The notes beneath the pieces were generated by a model, which saw only the letters and a program-made list of their open reading frames with translations, was not told where the DNA came from and ran no database searches. The position numbers and the translations under genes were made by a program. Of a DNA stretch of 13,895 nt, positions 13,628 to 13,895 are shown piece after piece. Where the stretch lies: the NCBI GenBank assembly GCA_937949585.1, contig CALEDW010000209.1, positions 1-13,895 on the forward strand, written 5' to 3'. How positions within the stretch are numbered: position 1 is the first letter of the stretch; every line of letters starts with the position of its first letter. The stretch comes from an uncultured Acidimicrobiia bacterium (GTDB taxonomy: Bacteria > Actinomycetota > Acidimicrobiia > IMCC26256 > CALEDW01).

Positions 13628-13654
13628 CGCCGGTTCCGGGGCGCAACGCGTCGT

Positions 13655-13895
13655 TCACGCGCGTCGTCCGGCCGTCGGTCGGTCCGGCCGCAGGTCGGGG
13701 AGCCCCAGGTCGAGGTTGGGCCGGTCGATGCCGCCGTCGACCTCGACGACCTTCCCGGTGAGGTACGAGCCGGCCGGTGAGCACAGGTAGAGCACCGCCG
13801 CGGCCACGTCGGCCGGGTCGCCGAGCCGCCGCAGCGGCGTGGCGGCGACCATGGTGGCCCGCAGCTCGTCGGTGAGCACCGCCGCCAGCGCCGCG
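13655..13895 (-). CDS. short-chain dehydrogenase/reductase (SDR), C-terminal part only
   Basis: The last 80 codons of a classical SDR; the gene continues past the right edge, so its NAD(P)-binding Rossmann motif and catalytic Tyr-x3-Lys lie outside the window. The visible part has TPLRRLGDPADVAAAVLYLC, the usual helix pattern near the SDR C-terminus, then SYLTGKVVEVDGGI, the conserved ending strand and DGG. The tail NLDLGLPDL after DGG is, from memory, frequent in actinobacterial SDRs annotated for lipid or steroid metabolism; that is a recollection, not a test. The apparent GTG at 13879 is an internal valine, since coding sequence continues upstream of it. The gene converges on tRNA-Ser(GCT). 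Confidence 0.85.
   Translation of the reverse strand, partial: AALAAVLTDELRATMVAATPLRRLGDPADVAAAVLYLCSPAGSYLTGKVVEVDGGIDRPNLDLGLPDLRPDRPTAGRRA

Noticed and set aside
13599..13895. tRNA-Ser(GCT) as an integration site for a mobile element
   Set aside because: No integrase gene, no direct repeat of the tRNA 3' end and no change in composition is seen downstream; the neighbour is an ordinary SDR gene.

Overview
The window is 13.9 kb of very GC-rich bacterial DNA with densely packed genes, GTG starts about as common as ATG, and 4-bp stop/start overlaps. The protein set suggests an actinobacterium: a paired FadE28/FadE29-like acyl-CoA dehydrogenase, pheA next to serS, and TAnnnT -10 boxes sitting only 6-8 nt upstream of start codons. 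Acidimicrobiia is my best guess for the class, but I cannot prove it from this sequence alone.

Layout. Positions 1-595 hold two broken genes facing each other: the first ~46 codons of an ATP-grasp acyl-CoA synthetase (+) and the first ~143 codons of glucose-6-phosphate isomerase (-). They meet in a 15-19 bp stretch that fits both proteins, so the locus is either a microhomology deletion or an assembly/library chimera. Next come pheA and serS as a coupled pair (658-2840) and tRNA-Ser(TGA) (2924-3008). A three-gene ABC exporter follows, with two FtsX-type permeases and a LolD/MacB-type ATPase (3058-6060). Converging on it is a DUF368/PopT-type membrane protein (6096-7025, -). Divergent from that gene runs a split acyl-CoA dehydrogenase pair (7185-9529), then a cytoplasmic GH13 alpha-glucosidase (9579-11174). 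A small SRPBCC protein and an unrecognised 517-residue coiled-coil protein form a likely two-gene unit (11357-13426). The window ends with tRNA-Ser(GCT) (13509-13598) and the C-terminal end of a short-chain dehydrogenase (-).

How the genes fit together. Seryl-tRNA synthetase lies beside one tRNA-Ser, with a second about 10.5 kb away. The acyl-CoA dehydrogenase pair matches the alpha2beta2 enzymes used on CoA-linked sterol side chains and similar acyl groups; the SDR fragment has a tail I associate with similar catabolic SDRs. The ABC genes and the DUF368 protein both belong to envelope transport but are separate transcription units.

Most of the window is ordinary chromosomal housekeeping and metabolism. 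The parts worth a second look are the double-truncation junction near the left end, the 517-residue unknown protein, the repeated leaderless promoter arrangement, and the tandem hairpins in front of the GH13 gene. I see no CRISPR array, insertion sequence, phage gene or recognised defence system.
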